This document shows, one piece after another, positions 28,750-40,278 of a stretch of 64,000 nucleotides of DNA (position 1 is its first letter; the number at the start of each line of letters is the position of its first letter). The notes under the pieces are model-generated. The model had not been told where the DNA came from and ran no database searches. It was given only the letters and a program-made list of their open reading frames with translations. A program made the position numbers and the translations under genes. Source of the stretch: Sulfuricurvum sp. Its GTDB lineage: Bacteria; Campylobacterota; Campylobacteria; Campylobacterales; Sulfurimonadaceae. Location: positions 124,001-188,000 of the forward strand of contig JAUYRN010000005.1 of NCBI GenBank assembly GCA_030696775.1, in the 5' to 3' direction.

Positions 28750-29207
28750 ACGAACTCAAAGAAAAAATACATCAAGCCCAAAGTGAAGGGGATATCGCAT
28801 CCTTGTATGTTCTTGAAGCGCAGGCACATGAGATGTTTGATGATGATACCTTAATGGCGTATTATGCAAATATTTTGGATTTAGCCTTGGAAAGATTGAC
28901 GAATGCTTTAGAAAATCTAGAACGTCTTGATATGAATGAAGTGCAAGATTTTGCAACACTTCGTGCTTTGTATGAGTATGCCGTTGAGCATTACAGTGCA
29001 GGTTCGGCTACGGATGCAAGTGCGCTGTTTGAAGTTATCGGCGGATTGAGTGAAGATGAAAGTTTTAATGAAGCGATGAAAATTCATAGAAGCGCATGTG
29101 ATACGAAGATTCCGTTTGATGATTTTATCGAAGAGTACGTGGATATGAACGCGGTGCAAGAGAGCGGAAAATTTTATATCAGTTTTTTCAAAAAGGAAAT
29201 AGCATGA
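28746..29207 (+). CDS. Conserved-looking hypothetical protein between dapC and murC
   Basis: 153 aa, acidic and predicted almost wholly helical (DDDTLMAYYANILDLALERLTNALENLERL; FATLRALYEYAVEHYSAG). No signal, membrane helix or Cys motif (one Cys only). Four-base overlaps with dapC upstream and murC downstream (both ATGA) show a tight operon and suggest a role tied to cell-wall precursor synthesis, though none can be assigned. I do not recognise a named family. Confidence 0.7.
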   Translation: MNELKEKIHQAQSEGDIASLYVLEAQAHEMFDDDTLMAYYANILDLALERLTNALENLERLDMNEVQDFATLRALYEYAVEHYSAGSATDASALFEVIGGLSEDESFNEAMKIHRSACDTKIPFDDFIEEYVDMNAVQESGKFYISFFKKEIA

Positions 29208-30514
29208 AAATTCATTTTATAGGTATCGGCGGGATTGGTATTTCGGGATTAGCCAAATACATGCGTTTTAGCGGACACGAAGTCAGTGGATCGGACATGA
29301 AAGATACGCATATAACGGAGCTATTACGTAAGCGTGGGATTACGGTATTTATCGGTCATGATGCGCACAATATTCCTGAAGATTGTGAATTGGTTATTCA
29401 TTCAGCCATTATCAAACCGACAAACTCAGAAGTGGTCGAGGCAAAACGTCGCGGGATTGATGTATTACACCGTCGTGATGCACTATTGCGGATTTTGAAT
29501 GAGAAAAAAGTTTACGCGGTATGCGGAGCTCACGGTAAAAGTACGACAACGGCCATTTTAGCGGCGATTATGGACGGAAGTGCCATTATCGGTGCGGAAT
29601 CCAAAGGCTTTGGCTCGAATGTCCGTTTCGACGGAAGTACCGATGTAATGCTTTTTGAAGCGGATGAAAGTGATGGAAGTTTTTTAAATTCAAATCCATA
29701 TTGCTCGATTGTGACCAATGCTGAGCCTGAGCACATGGAGTACTACAACTACAACATAGATGAGTTTCATCATGCCTATCAGCGTTTTATCGAGATGGGA
29801 AGTGTACGGGTTATCAATGCGGAAGATCCGTTTATGTCAACGTTGACGTGTGATGCCTTACGCCTTTATCCTAGTACCGACATTACGAATATCACGTATA
29901 CCCTCATCGATGATGAACCGTACACCCGTTTTCATCTCAAAGGATTTGGTGAGTTTGAAGTTTGGGGATTTGGAGAGCATATTGCGATGGATGCTGCGTT
30001 GGCGATTATGGCAGCGGCTCAGAGCATGAGTATTGCTTCGATTCGTGTTCATTTGCTCAATTTCCGTGGGATTAAAAAGCGTTTTGACGTAATTTTTAAA
30101 GGCTCTGATCGTGTTATCGTGGATGATTATGCTCACCACCCGACTGAGATCAAAGCTACGATGCAATCGCTTAAAATTTATGCTGAACTCAAAGGATTTG
30201 AGAAGGTTATTGCGATTTGGCAACCACATAAATATTCTCGAACGATTGATAATCTGCAAGCATTTATTGAGTGTTTTGAGGGAGTGGATGAATTGGTTAT
30301 CCTCCCTGTATGGGCAGCTAGCGAAGAACATCGTGAGATTGATTTTGCAGGAGAATTTGGACGTTATAACCTGATTCTTGCTGATAAGCTCCACCGTGAA
30401 GGCGATACTATCCAAGTTGTCATTGGTGATGAGGTTCTCAAAACATATGATAAAGATTTAATCGTTGGATTTGGGGCAGGGGATTTAACCTATCAGTTAC
30501 GAGGGATTAAGTAA
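29204..30514 (+). CDS. murC: UDP-N-acetylmuramate-L-alanine ligase
   Basis: Adds the first L-Ala to UDP-MurNAc in the cytoplasm. IGIGGIGISGLAKYM at 6-20 binds the UDP substrate; the P-loop GAHGKSTTT at 108-116; DADESDGSF-type loop (EADESDGSF) and DDYAHHPTEIKAT in the central and C-terminal domains. 436 aa, slightly shorter than the E. coli enzyme. It follows the unknown gene by overlap and is followed after 3 bases by a small membrane protein gene. Confidence 0.96.
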   Translation: MKIHFIGIGGIGISGLAKYMRFSGHEVSGSDMKDTHITELLRKRGITVFIGHDAHNIPEDCELVIHSAIIKPTNSEVVEAKRRGIDVLHRRDALLRILNEKKVYAVCGAHGKSTTTAILAAIMDGSAIIGAESKGFGSNVRFDGSTDVMLFEADESDGSFLNSNPYCSIVTNAEPEHMEYYNYNIDEFHHAYQRFIEMGSVRVINAEDPFMSTLTCDALRLYPSTDITNITYTLIDDEPYTRFHLKGFGEFEVWGFGEHIAMDAALAIMAAAQSMSIASIRVHLLNFRGIKKRFDVIFKGSDRVIVDDYAHHPTEIKATMQSLKIYAELKGFEKVIAIWQPHKYSRTIDNLQAFIECFEGVDELVILPVWAASEEHREIDFAGEFGRYNLILADKLHREGDTIQVVIGDEVLKTYDKDLIVGFGAGDLTYQLRGIK

Positions 30515-30517
30515 GCT

Positions 30518-30847
30518 ATGGGATATTTAGTCTGGTTTGGGATTGTCGTAGTCGTTTTTGTTTGGATGCATTATTTTACTGCATTGACACTTCGACAAAA
30601 AGGGTTTGTTTCGTTGATACTTGCCATGATTGTGGGCAATGCAATTCTTTATAATATTATGAATGATTTAGAAAGTAAGCATGTTGCGGCGATTGAACTT
30701 AAATTTACCAATGGTGAAACATTGATTTGTGATAATGTAAAGGTTAATAATAAAGATTTTACTTACAGTGTGGGAACTCAAAGTTTTATCGGTAATAAAG
30801 ATTCCCATTATGCGCAACAGATTTTTAGTGCATCCGAGTGTGAATGA
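30518..30847 (+). CDS. Small membrane protein, unknown
   Basis: 109 aa. Two hydrophobic segments (about 3-25 and 31-50: LVWFGIVVVVFVWMHYF, GFVSLILAMIVGNAILYNI) precede a soluble C-terminal 55 residues with two Cys (ICDNVKVNN; SASECE). It lies in the murC-mutS2 operon, overlapping mutS2 by four bases (ATGA). Function unknown. Confidence 0.65.
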   Translation: MGYLVWFGIVVVVFVWMHYFTALTLRQKGFVSLILAMIVGNAILYNIMNDLESKHVAAIELKFTNGETLICDNVKVNNKDFTYSVGTQSFIGNKDSHYAQQIFSASECE

Positions 30848-33063
30848 ATAATCTCTCCGCTAATCTTGCAGAACTTTTCGGCAAGCTCGATCTTCTTCCT
30901 CATCTTAAAGCTTTAGAACACTTTTTTTCACGAGCGCAAAATATCGCCCTTCAGGGGGATCAAGAGCGTCATTTTCGTTTTATCGAAGCACTCGATGCAT
31001 TGGAGTTTAAAGCACCGCCTAAAAGTGTACCGTTTGAAGGAAGTATCAATCATCTGAAAAAACAGGGTGTTTTACGGTTTGAAGACATTTTTGAGTTTCT
31101 CAAAATAGTACGGTATTTTCGTACTCTTCGCAATAAAGGATTCACAGGACTTATCGGTGAGTGGATGGGGACGATTCATATCCCTGAGCCGTTTAGTGAA
31201 ATCGATGAGTTCTTCGATGAAAGCGGAACATTTATCGAATCAAGGGATGAAGAGCTTCATAGAATATCGATTCGGATCAAAGCCATTAAAAATGATATTA
31301 ATGAGTCGATTAAACGACTATTTTTTACTCAAAAACTCTCACCTTATTTGGTTGATACCCAAATTCACTACATCAATGACGAAGAGTGTCTATTGGTTCG
31401 TGGAGGATTTAATCATGTTTTAAAAGGCTCTATTATCGGTCGAACCGGCGCAGGGTTTTTCTATGTTGCTCCCGATAGTATTTTGCGCTCCAAAGAACAG
31501 CTTCGACATATCAACCAAGAACGCGATAGCAAGCTCTACGAATACGCTAAAAAGTTTTCATCAAAACTCTCACCTTTAACGCCGTTTATTGGATTTATAG
31601 ACCGTGAGTTTGAGCGATTTGACCATTATCAAGCGCGCGTACTTTTCGCCCGTGCGCACAATTATGCGATTGTAAAGCCTCAAAATAACAGTGTTATTAT
31701 TTTGGATGAGTTTGCTCATCCAGCCCTCCATAAACCCAAGCCCATCAGCGTTGAGTTTCGAGGAAATTTGCTTATGATTACCGGAGTTAATGCCGGAGGA
31801 AAAACGATGCTTCTCAAATCCATCCTCAGTGCGTGTGCGATGGCAAAATATCTTATCCCCATGAAGCTCAATCCCCACAAATCACGTATCGGAAGCTTTA
31901 AACGCCTTGAAGCAGTGATTGATGACCCGCAAAGTGTGAGTAATGATATTTCAACTTTTGCAGGAAGGATGGTGCAATTTAGCCATCTTTTTGAGCATAA
32001 AAATGCTTTGGTCGGAGTGGATGAGATTGAACTTGGAACGGACAGTGATGAGGCAGCTGCACTTTTTGCTGTAGTGTTGGATGAACTTATCAAGCGAGGT
32101 CAGAAAATCATCGTTACAACGCACCATAAGCGTCTTGCCGCATTGATGGCAGACAGAGACGATGTGGAGCTTCTAGCGGCCATCTATGATGAAGAGCGAC
32201 GTGTTCCGACGTACGAGTTTCTGAACGGGACAATCGGTAAAAGTTATGCGTTTGAAACGGCATTACGGTATGGAATCAATGCAAACATTATCACCAAAGC
32301 CAAAGCAGTCTACGGTGAAAATCATGAAAAGCTCAATATCTTAATTGAGCGCGGAAGTGAGATGGAACGTAATTTAAAGCGTAAAAACAAAGAGGTCGAT
32401 GAGAGACTGGATAGTTTAAAAGAGCAGGAACGGTTACTCAAAGAAGGACGTGAAAATTTACGTCAGGAACTTGACAGCGAAAAAAATCGTTTACGAGCCC
32501 AATACGATTTGGCAATCAATGAAGCCAAAGAGGCCGCACGAGGTCTGGATATGGCAGCCATTCATCGCCAGTTAAACAAAGCTACCGCATTGATTCCTAA
32601 AAACCCAGCTCCTAAGATTGCACAACCTGAGCCGATTAAATACGAAGTAGGTCAAGCGGTAAAATACCGTGCGCAACGTGGGACGATAGTGAGTATCGGT
32701 ACTAAAGATGCGATGATCGAAGTGGAAGGGATGCGTTTACGTGTCAAGCTCATAGATCTAAAACCAAGCGGTAATCTCCCTAAAAAAATCAAGCCTTCTC
32801 ATACCGCGCAGATTGACCAAAAAAGTGGCCTTAAACTCGATCTTCATGGATTACGAGGGGAAGAAGCATGTGAAAAAGCCGATAAATTTTTGTCTGATGC
32901 GCTTTTGCAAGGGTTCGATGAGGTAATTATCTATCACGGTATCGGGACGGGCAAGCTCTCCTACGCCATCAAAGAGTTTTTAAAAGTCCATCCAAGTGTC
33001 AAAAGTTTTAGTGATGCTCCTCAGCATCTTGGCGGATTTGGTGCGAAGATCGTAAGGCTTTAA
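30844..33063 (+). CDS. mutS2: MutS2 with C-terminal Smr domain
   Basis: 739 aa. MutS-type ATPase: Walker A GVNAGGKT (314-321), Walker B region ALVGVDEIELGTDSDE, then a coiled-coil (about 490-580) and an Smr nuclease domain (about 660-739: LDLHGLRGEEACEK, YHGIGTGKLSYAIKEFL). Mismatch-recognition domains I are absent, as expected. MutS2 limits recombination in Helicobacter and acts on collided ribosomes in Bacillus. The final ~110 bases recur in decayed form at 37123-37230. Confidence 0.95.
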   Translation: MNNLSANLAELFGKLDLLPHLKALEHFFSRAQNIALQGDQERHFRFIEALDALEFKAPPKSVPFEGSINHLKKQGVLRFEDIFEFLKIVRYFRTLRNKGFTGLIGEWMGTIHIPEPFSEIDEFFDESGTFIESRDEELHRISIRIKAIKNDINESIKRLFFTQKLSPYLVDTQIHYINDEECLLVRGGFNHVLKGSIIGRTGAGFFYVAPDSILRSKEQLRHINQERDSKLYEYAKKFSSKLSPLTPFIGFIDREFERFDHYQARVLFARAHNYAIVKPQNNSVIILDEFAHPALHKPKPISVEFRGNLLMITGVNAGGKTMLLKSILSACAMAKYLIPMKLNPHKSRIGSFKRLEAVIDDPQSVSNDISTFAGRMVQFSHLFEHKNALVGVDEIELGTDSDEAAALFAVVLDELIKRGQKIIVTTHHKRLAALMADRDDVELLAAIYDEERRVPTYEFLNGTIGKSYAFETALRYGINANIITKAKAVYGENHEKLNILIERGSEMERNLKRKNKEVDERLDSLKEQERLLKEGRENLRQELDSEKNRLRAQYDLAINEAKEAARGLDMAAIHRQLNKATALIPKNPAPKIAQPEPIKYEVGQAVKYRAQRGTIVSIGTKDAMIEVEGMRLRVKLIDLKPSGNLPKKIKPSHTAQIDQKSGLKLDLHGLRGEEACEKADKFLSDALLQGFDEVIIYHGIGTGKLSYAIKEFLKVHPSVKSFSDAPQHLGGFGAKIVRL

Positions 33064-33069
33064 GTGCCA

Positions 33070-33765
33070 ATGAGAGAAATCGAAGACAATTTATTAACAT
33101 GGAAAATGACACTTTGTGAGTCTGTTGATATTGGTGGGCTGTATTCACGAAACAAAATTGCTCACAAATGGAAAGCTACATTTAGAAGCCTTGAACTTCG
33201 AGAAACAGTATCATGGCGAACTCAAGATTTATTGCAACAATCATTATTTCTCTTTGATGCCGGCCATCTACTTGGTGCACGTATATTATTGAGATCGGCC
33301 TTTGAAACACTTGCAATTCTTATCTATCTCAATCAGATTACGCGTAAAGTATTGTTTGATGAGTTGAATTTTCATGAATTTTCTGACAAAACATCTACTT
33401 TACTTCTTGGGTCTCGTGACGACTCAACGCCACTTAAAGCGCTAAATATAATGACAGTTATTGAGAAGTGTAATTCTAGGTATCCAGATATACAAAATTT
33501 ATATGCACAGCTATCGGAAAGTGCACATCCAAATTATACGGGTGTTTGTATTGGATACTCCGATTTAGATAAAGAAAGCTTTATAACTACCTATTCGAAT
33601 AAGTGGAAGAAAATGCATGAAGATCATCATCTTGATTTCATGAAGTCATGTGTAGCTATATTCCATCATGAGTATAATGAAGAGTGGATTGATGCATTTG
33701 AGAAGCTTGAAGTATGGATAACCGATAATGATGCACAACTTGAGGCAACTAAAGTTGGCATTTAA
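33070..33765 (+). CDS. Unknown protein, DUF5677/HEPN-like helical fold
   Basis: 231 aa, all-helical in appearance. HLLGARILLRSAFETLAILIYL and the later LYAQLSESAHPNYTG resemble the pattern of DUF5677-type proteins, in which an R..FE helix and an S..HP motif recur; the resemblance is by eye. It is more A+T-rich than mutS2, starts 6 bases after its stop (ATG 33070; a GTG at 33064 is an alternative) and differs in codon use, so it looks acquired. An integron-like short site overlaps its stop. Function unknown; such genes often occur in accessory regions. Confidence 0.6.
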   Translation: MREIEDNLLTWKMTLCESVDIGGLYSRNKIAHKWKATFRSLELRETVSWRTQDLLQQSLFLFDAGHLLGARILLRSAFETLAILIYLNQITRKVLFDELNFHEFSDKTSTLLLGSRDDSTPLKALNIMTVIEKCNSRYPDIQNLYAQLSESAHPNYTGVCIGYSDLDKESFITTYSNKWKKMHEDHHLDFMKSCVAIFHHEYNEEWIDAFEKLEVWITDNDAQLEATKVGI

Positions 33766-33791
33766 CAATGTATTCATTTTAAACGTTAGGC
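33760..33791 (+). other. attC-like pair of core boxes at the end of the unknown gene
   Basis: ATTTAAC (33760-33766, matching RYYYAAC) and GTTAGGC (33785-33791, matching GTTRRRY) lie 18 bases apart, the order of integron recombination boxes. The site is shorter than known attC sites and the two boxes pair imperfectly, so this may be chance. Confidence 0.2.
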
Positions 33792-33869
33792 AGTAGAGAA
33801 GGTCATAGTGAAAAAAGTCTTGATTTTAAAAAGATACATTATTCATCTAAGATTGACGAAAATTGGACA

Positions 33870-35579
33870 TTACGACGAACAGCTGACATGAGATATTCCA
33901 GCGATGTCAAAGAACTCAGAGGGTTTTAGGCGATAGCATTTTTCCTCTATCTCGTTGGACTGCTCATCATATGGATGTGTCATAACCTCTTGCAATTCCC
34001 TAATAAGCGTATAGTCTCCGGTAGTGGCTTGTTGATAGGCGGGCACCAGGAACCACTCTCGCAGCGTGTATTTTGGGTTAACACGTTTCATTTGTTCTGA
34101 AAGATTCTCCCGCGACTCGGGCGTTGTTACATTTATGAGTGATTTCCATTTCTCCAGCCACTGCGACCAGCCCTCGAGGAGTTTTTTATCAAGAAACGTC
34201 TCATCGTAAAAGCTTTTTAGGAGTGGACTTATATCCTCGGGCAATGACGAGAGTTCACGGAAGAAAATCGTATAATCGACGTGAGTGTTGATCATAAGAA
34301 TAAAGAGTTCTTGGAAGAGAGGTGCATTAAAGGTGCACAGACCCAGTTTTGCAGCCAACATCTTTTCCATTTGCTCTTGCATCACTTCAGAAAAACCATG
34401 GTCAATCTCATCTAACTGGCGTAGAACATCCGGATTTGACTCTATCAGCGGTTTGAGTGCCGTGTAAAACATATGAAAGTTACGTTCGGCTGCCTGAGGC
34501 TGATTGAGAAATGAGAAGTGGACTCCGCCACCCGTCCAAGGCTGATATTTCGGGTCAAACATATCGATAAATCCAAACGGGCCGTAATCGAGGGTAAAGC
34601 CACCTGCCGCACAGTTGTCGCTGTTGAAGTTTCCTTGGCAGTAGCCCACGCGAATCCAATTGGCTACCAGTGATGTGAGTCGATCGCGAAACTGGGTTGC
34701 CAACAAGAGCACTTTTTCCTCAAAAGGTAAATGCGTATCAATGACGTCACTGTATTCACGATCGATGAGGTGCAACACGATCTGCTCAAGCTCTTTGTGA
34801 GCTTTTGAGTGTTCTTGTTTACGCGCACGACGGCCGAAAAGCTCGATCTGCCCCACCCGAAGAAAGGACGGTGCTACCCGTGTCGTGATCGCGACGTCCT
34901 CTTCGATCATCACTTCTGGGTCTCTGGAATGCGATCCTTGGTTAAACCACGGTCGTTTTACTGTCTCAGATTTGGAGGTATATAAGGTCAATGAACGTGA
35001 GGTCGGTACTCCAAGAGAGTGCATATGCTCTTGTGCCAAAAACTCGCGAATACTGGAACGCAATACCGCTCGACCGTCGGCTCCACGGCAGTAGGGTGTT
35101 CTGCCACCCCCTTTGAGCTGCATTTCCCAGCGTTTTCCGTTGATGTTGGCCTCAAGGATGGAAACGGCACGACCGTCGCCGTAGCCGTTGCCTGTTTGGA
35201 AGGGACACTGCTGGTAGTATTCACTCCCATTGATGGAGAGAGCATATCCCGTTGCCCAACCCACCGTTCGAAGTGGCTGAGGTACATTCGATATATCACC
35301 GGAGAACATTCGCATGAAATCCTCACGTGTTACTAAGCTATCATCAAATCCAAGTTCGTTAAAAAAATTCTTACTGTGCGCTATGTAGTGCGGCTCTTTA
35401 ATGGGTGTAGGATTTACGGAGACATAGTGCCCGGAGAAGACTTGTCGCGCAGAGTGGTCGACTCCGTTTGCTTTCGCCTCAGGATCTGGGGTGAGGGTGT
35501 CTAGGAGTGAATAATCTGCCAAGCGTGCTAGATCGTCCAGTGTTTTTACGGGTGCAGAAGTCTTATTCATGGCGTTCAC
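33870..35579 (-). CDS. selO: SelO/YdiU family protein AMPylase
   Basis: 569 aa. Pseudokinase-fold enzyme that transfers AMP to protein Ser/Thr/Tyr and responds to oxidative stress in studied members. Visible: [63 protein letters not shown] (family core), and [26 protein letters not shown] with the metal-binding Asn/Asp. The C terminus is SCSS: Cys567 is third from the end, the place of selenocysteine in the human protein; the real stop is TAA. Its coding DNA is visibly richer in G+C than mutS2 or ligA, and it lies in the accessory segment between mutS2 and the mutS2 relic. Confidence 0.9.
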   Translation of the reverse strand: MNAMNKTSAPVKTLDDLARLADYSLLDTLTPDPEAKANGVDHSARQVFSGHYVSVNPTPIKEPHYIAHSKNFFNELGFDDSLVTREDFMRMFSGDISNVPQPLRTVGWATGYALSINGSEYYQQCPFQTGNGYGDGRAVSILEANINGKRWEMQLKGGGRTPYCRGADGRAVLRSSIREFLAQEHMHSLGVPTSRSLTLYTSKSETVKRPWFNQGSHSRDPEVMIEEDVAITTRVAPSFLRVGQIELFGRRARKQEHSKAHKELEQIVLHLIDREYSDVIDTHLPFEEKVLLLATQFRDRLTSLVANWIRVGYCQGNFNSDNCAAGGFTLDYGPFGFIDMFDPKYQPWTGGGVHFSFLNQPQAAERNFHMFYTALKPLIESNPDVLRQLDEIDHGFSEVMQEQMEKMLAAKLGLCTFNAPLFQELFILMINTHVDYTIFFRELSSLPEDISPLLKSFYDETFLDKKLLEGWSQWLEKWKSLINVTTPESRENLSEQMKRVNPKYTLREWFLVPAYQQATTGDYTLIRELQEVMTHPYDEQSNEIEEKCYRLKPSEFFDIAGISHVSCSS

Positions 35580-35695
35580 ATATCTTCCTTAAAGTGTATT
35601 CTTTGTGTGTTTAGAGGAATTATATATGTGGAAGGTCAAACAAGAGATAGCAAAAGAATTTAATCCTTTTGTTCAAGATTAGGGGATCAGGTGAA

Positions 35696-36304
35696 TCAGA
35701 CGATCCAATGTCTGATTGGAATCCCCATCCTGATTCGATAGCGTACCAGCGGAAAGACGACCAAAGAGGCACCGATGGTCATGTAGACGGGTAACAACAG
35801 GTTCTGTAGCGTATAGTGTTCGATTCCAAAAATAGCGATGAACGATCCTAGAAAAAAACAAATCCATGCCAGTGGAGCTTCCTCATTGGGAGTACTCATC
35901 ACAAAGCGCAATGTCGGTAAGAGGGCACAAAAATCTGCAGCTATGGCTATGACCGTGGGTAAGACTCCTGAATTGTCTCTAAAGATGAGCCAAACCACGA
36001 TGGCGCAGAGTCCTACAAGCAGTGAGAACTTTTCAATCGTGTCTGGTTTGATATACTCACCTTTAAAGAGGGTCAACACAAAGATCAGTGTGGGATTGAT
36101 CCAAAAAATAACGGTGAGCATCTTGATGACCTGATCGGCGCTATCGGGGGTGATCAGCCAAAAGGCAAAACCGATCACACTCCAAATAAACCAGGAAATA
36201 CGGTTGGGTTTGACGGTACCCCGAAAGATGCTGATCGTATAAGGGACAATGGAGACAGCTAGAATGAATTGGGCTAACAGACCAAAGTAGTAGGGTTCTA
36301 GCAT
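35696..36304 (-). CDS. PQ-loop/SWEET-like membrane protein
   Basis: 202 aa, about six to seven membrane helices. The first repeat has VPYTISIFRGTVKPNRISWFIWSVIGFAFW, the second ALLPTLRFVMSTPNEEAPLAWICFFLGS; the internal duplication, P-T/R and W-containing helices recall PQ-loop/SemiSWEET proteins, which move sugars or amino acids. Substrate unknown. It follows no obvious partner and shares the higher-G+C character of selO. Confidence 0.6.
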   Translation of the reverse strand: MLEPYYFGLLAQFILAVSIVPYTISIFRGTVKPNRISWFIWSVIGFAFWLITPDSADQVIKMLTVIFWINPTLIFVLTLFKGEYIKPDTIEKFSLLVGLCAIVVWLIFRDNSGVLPTVIAIAADFCALLPTLRFVMSTPNEEAPLAWICFFLGSFIAIFGIEHYTLQNLLLPVYMTIGASLVVFPLVRYRIRMGIPIRHWIV

Positions 36305-36373
36305 CTTATTAGATGATCACGGATGAATTCGATAGTCATTTACTGATTCTTTTTGGCATATTATATAAGAAAA

Positions 36374-36394
36374 GGTGGCCGGTTACTTTTTTTT
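36374..36394. repeat. GTGGCCGGTTACTTTTTT-type dispersed sequence
   Basis: GGTGGCCGGTTACTTTTTTT, and a related GGGGACAGGCTACTTTT-like sequence at 37078-37094, resemble short sequences commonly seen beside REP-associated (RAYT) transposases. No transposase gene is present. The resemblance is from memory and not tested. Confidence 0.25.
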
Positions 36395-36439
36395 CCCAAT
36401 TAATCTAGTAGCAGTATAATTCCTGTAATAGGAGAATTA

Positions 36440-36574
36440 ATGAAAAAAGTTCTTATTCTAAGCGGTGCAGGGATCAGTGCTGAGAGCGGTAATCGAACCT
36501 TTCGTGATGCTGACGGATTGAGGGAAGAATACGATGTGATGGAGACGGATATCGAGAATTTTCTTGTTTCATAG
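36440..36574 (+). pseudogene. Truncated sirtuin (CobB-like) gene
   Basis: 44 codons with a good ribosome site (AGGAG). The start MKKVLILSGAGISAESGNRT then FRDADGLREEYDVME is the NAD-binding beginning of a Sir2 deacylase (GAGISAESG, then the FRD segment), but the frame stops with TAG at 36572 and no further sirtuin sequence follows. The remaining 200 or so residues, including the catalytic His and zinc Cys pairs, are missing, so this is a remnant. Confidence 0.7.
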
Positions 36575-36640
36575 ATTCCACTATGAAATATGTAATTTTA
36601 TGTTATAGTAAAAAGATATTAATAGAAAAAAGGGGTCATA

Positions 36641-37069
36641 ATGAAACGTTTTCTCATATCAGCGGCAATTACCGCTGCTACTCTCAGTGTTCCGGCACTC
36701 GCTGCCGATGTTGGTGTTTCGGTTAGTATCGGACAACCAGGGTTTTATGGTCAACTTAACATCGGAGATTTTCCGCAACCAAGGGTGCTTTACAGCCAAC
36801 CGATAATCGTTGAGCGGGGGGTATCGATGAATCGTCAGCCTGTCTATCTTCGCGTCCCGTCGGGTCACGCCAGAAATTGGAAGAAGCACTGTCGCGAATA
36901 CCACGCCTGCGGTGAGCGGGTCTTATTTGTACGCGATGACTGGTACGAAAATCAATATGTTCCGCGTTATCAAGAACAACACCGTGATCGCGGGTATGAC
37001 CACCGTGACAATGGCCGGGGTAATGATCATGGGAATAAAGGTCACGGCAATAAGCATGAAAGAGACTAA
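36641..37069 (+). CDS. Secreted His/Arg-rich basic protein, unknown
   Basis: 142 aa with a signal peptide cleaved after ALA (about residue 21). The mature part opens VGVSVSIGQPGFYGQLNIGDFPQPRVLY and includes VYLRVPSGHARNWKKHCREYHACGERVLFVRDDWY, a pattern seen in many small proteobacterial periplasmic proteins with two Cys likely forming a disulfide. The last 35 residues are a low-complexity Arg/His/Asp/Gly tail (NGRGNDHGNKGHGNKHERD), possibly metal-binding. G+C is higher than that of the flanking housekeeping genes, consistent with transfer. Confidence 0.65.
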   Translation: MKRFLISAAITAATLSVPALAADVGVSVSIGQPGFYGQLNIGDFPQPRVLYSQPIIVERGVSMNRQPVYLRVPSGHARNWKKHCREYHACGERVLFVRDDWYENQYVPRYQEQHRDRGYDHRDNGRGNDHGNKGHGNKHERD

Positions 37070-37122
37070 AAAATAAAGGGGACAGGCTACTTTTAGCCTA
37101 TGCGTCTGGATAAAAACTGGAA

Positions 37123-37230
37123 ATCACGGTATCGGGACGGGAAAACTTTCTTGTACCGTTAAAGAGTTTCTCAAAATCCATCCAAGTGCCAAAAGTTTCA
37201 CTGATGCGCTTCAGCATTGGGGGGATTTGG
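37123..37230 (+). pseudogene. Decayed second copy of the mutS2 3' end (Smr domain)
   Basis: Aligns base for base with mutS2 32933-33041: identical over the first 19 bases, then about four fifths identical, with the encoded HGIGTGKLS, KEFLKIHPSAKSF and DALQH recognisable. A one-base deletion after CAGCAT (37217) breaks the frame, and the upstream 2 kb of mutS2 are absent. It marks the far edge of the accessory segment that starts at the mutS2 stop codon. Confidence 0.75.
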
Positions 37231-37287
37231 AACAAATATTGTACATTTGTAGTAAAATAATGGTAATTTTAGAAAAAAAGGTTTTTT

Positions 37288-40207
<2,920 letters not shown>

Positions 40208-40242
40208 GAGGCAAGCTTTAGTGCCATAGCGGCTAGCGTAGT

Positions 40243-40263
40243 AAAAGGGGCTTTGCTCCTTTT
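40243..40263 (+). terminator. Bidirectional terminator between ligA and the NDH-2-like gene
   Basis: AAAAGGGGC-TTT-GCTCCTTTT gives a 9-bp stem with one G-T pair, with A-run before and T-run after the core. It lies in the 71-base convergent gap. Confidence 0.7.
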
Positions 40264-40278
40264 GCGTTTAAAATATAT

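Noticed and set aside
29858-30415. 185-codon minus-strand open frame
   Set aside because: Antisense to murC, whose motifs are intact; the predicted protein has no recognisable domain and no ribosome site.
33870-33890. Selenocysteine at the SelO C terminus
   Set aside because: The terminal codons are ordinary Cys-Ser-Ser followed by TAA; there is no in-frame TGA and no SECIS-like hairpin was seen.
33805-33893. Short frame starting GTGAAAAAAGTCTTGATT before selO
   Set aside because: About 29 codons, mostly overlapping the selO 3' end, no domain; similar to the sirtuin start only over a generic KKVLIL string.
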